Origin: Prolixibacteraceae bacterium UBA5740
GTDB lineage: Bacteria; Bacteroidota; Bacteroidia; Bacteroidales; Prolixibacteraceae
NCBI GenBank assembly: GCA_002419285.1
Contig: DIFU01000081.1
Span: 1-5,846, forward strand
Length of the DNA stretch: 5,846 bases
Direction of reading: 5' to 3'
This document shows positions 4,955 through 5,846 of the stretch, piece after piece. The notes beneath the pieces are model-generated. The model was not told the DNA's origin. It was given only the letters and a program-made list of their open reading frames with translations, and made no database searches. Each line of letters begins with the position of its first letter. Position 1 is the first letter of the stretch. The position numbers and the translations under genes were made by a program.

Positions 4955-5846
4955 CTATTTCACAAACCGGTCGAGCCCGATGTATCCTTCGAGGGATTTC
5001 AGGTAGTCGGTCGACTTGAGGTATTTCAGACGCTCCTCGGCCAGTCTGGCCTTGTCGTTCAGCGAATTGATCTCTTCAGCTTCGAAGTGGTCGGCCTTGT
5101 CGAGGCGGCTGCGCAGGTAGCGTACGTGTTTCTGCCACAGGGCTATGTCGCTCAACTGCTTGTTCAGCAGGCGATCGCGGTACCAGTCGCTTTGCAGCAT
5201 GGTTTCCCTCGAGAACAAACTCCTGATTTCAGGATCATCCACTCCCTTGCCGTTGTAGTTCCCGTAGGCCATGATGTGCAACAATGCCTTCAGTGGCGGC
5301 ACGGCGCCTTCGACACTGCCATCCCTGAAATAACTTTCGGCTACCCATTGCTGGGCTTCCACAATGTTATTGACCCCATCCACAAAAACATCCATGTTCT
5401 GGACCTCGGGTTTCAGCATTTCCTCGTTGAATACGGCATCCGGATTTTCGAAGACACGACCCAGGAAGGTGCGTGCAAACTTGGCCGTGATGCGGTATCC
5501 CAACCGGGAAGCCAACACTTTCTTTTTCTTGTGCTCAAAGTCTTCGAGCTTTTCAAGAAAGCCATATTTGACCATGAAGGCGGGATCGGTCTCGTCTGCC
5601 TTGAGACGGCTCCAGATTTCAGGCACCAGGAGGCTGATGTCGTGGTCGACCCTGTATTTGGGCCCCACATACCCTGCCGCGGTCGTAAACCCGTTATAAC
5701 CCGTCAGGATGAACGATACGAGGGCATTGTTCAGGTCGGTTACCGGACTCAATGCATTGAACGGTCCCTTGGTGAGGGCCCCCTCGGAACCTGCTCCCGT
5801 GGTGGAAGGCGATTTGCCGGTGAGGCTGCATACAAAGTCCATGAAC
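4955..5846 (-). CDS. C-terminal part of large PPi-PEPCK-like enzyme (partial)
   Basis: The frame is open from the right window edge to TAG at 4955-4957, so the 5' part lies outside. The methionine at 5842-5840 is very unlikely to be the start, because the frame continues upstream (…F-M-D-F-V-C) into a conserved-looking motif. The visible ~297 residues begin with a Gly/Ser/Thr-rich segment, SLTGKSPSTTGAGSEGALTK (6-25 after that Met), then GPFNAL and LNNALVSFILTGYNGFTTAAGYVGP (37-61). A long helical, charged tail ends in LEGYIGLDRFVK. The GKSPSTTGAGSEGALTKGPFNAL block recalls the PPi-type phosphoenolpyruvate carboxykinase family (EC 4.1.1.38, about 1100 residues), which interconverts oxaloacetate plus pyrophosphate and PEP plus CO2 plus phosphate. 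That assignment is from memory and tentative. The gene is noticeably more GC-rich than the rest, which suits a resident core gene. Confidence 0.5.
   Translation of the reverse strand, partial: FMDFVCSLTGKSPSTTGAGSEGALTKGPFNALSPVTDLNNALVSFILTGYNGFTTAAGYVGPKYRVDHDISLLVPEIWSRLKADETDPAFMVKYGFLEKLEDFEHKKKKVLASRLGYRITAKFARTFLGRVFENPDAVFNEEMLKPEVQNMDVFVDGVNNIVEAQQWVAESYFRDGSVEGAVPPLKALLHIMAYGNYNGKGVDDPEIRSLFSRETMLQSDWYRDRLLNKQLSDIALWQKHVRYLRSRLDKADHFEAEEINSLNDKARLAEERLKYLKSTDYLKSLEGYIGLDRFVK

Noticed and set aside
5364..5699. Plus-strand frame inside the minus-strand enzyme gene
   Set aside because: It mirrors a GC-rich coding sequence on the other strand and lacks a start context or domain.

Overview
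The window looks like a chromosomal stretch from a member of the Bacteroidota, probably an environmental Bacteroidales or related lineage. Four things point there. One promoter matches the Bacteroidota -33/-7 pattern (TTG, then TAnnTTTG: 3304-3335). Shine-Dalgarno sequences are weak or absent before most genes. One gene encodes a probable lipoprotein with a loose lipobox. The protein families seen (DUF4172-type Fic tail, PhnB-like VOC protein, small UbiE-like methyltransferase) are common in that phylum. This is inference from the sequence alone; no search was run. I see no rRNA, tRNA or CRISPR array.

Left part (1-1429): a visibly AT-rich gene for a 12-helix MFS transporter (29-1225). Directly after its stop codon, in the same frame, comes an orphan piece encoding the last ~25 residues of a Fic-family protein (1247-1324). 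This is a recombination junction, so the transporter was probably inserted here or the Fic gene was deleted up to this point.

Middle part (1430-3059): a PhnB-like VOC-fold protein behind a lipoprotein signal (1430-1978), a hairpin terminator, a 19-codon hydrophobic mini-ORF (2207-2266), and a SAM-dependent methyltransferase whose real start is the ATG at 2286.

Right-middle part (3287-4703): the most interesting region. Three genes overlap by ATGA at both joints and follow one recognisable promoter that lies inside an imperfect 28-bp direct repeat. They encode a RelE/HigB-like protein with an acidic tail, an XRE/HigA-like antitoxin with a ~50-residue C-terminal extension, and a SecB-fold protein. 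This is the architecture and gene order of a toxin-antitoxin-chaperone (TAC) system, in which a dedicated SecB-like chaperone protects a chaperone-addicted antitoxin. A 30-bp dyad lies upstream (3109-3138).

Right end (4704-5846): an intergenic stretch with short hairpins that look like degenerate dispersed repeats, then a strong minus-strand terminator. After it comes the C-terminal ~297 codons of a large, more GC-rich minus-strand gene, tentatively a PPi-type phosphoenolpyruvate carboxykinase or relative, cut by the window edge. The TAC operon and this gene are convergent.
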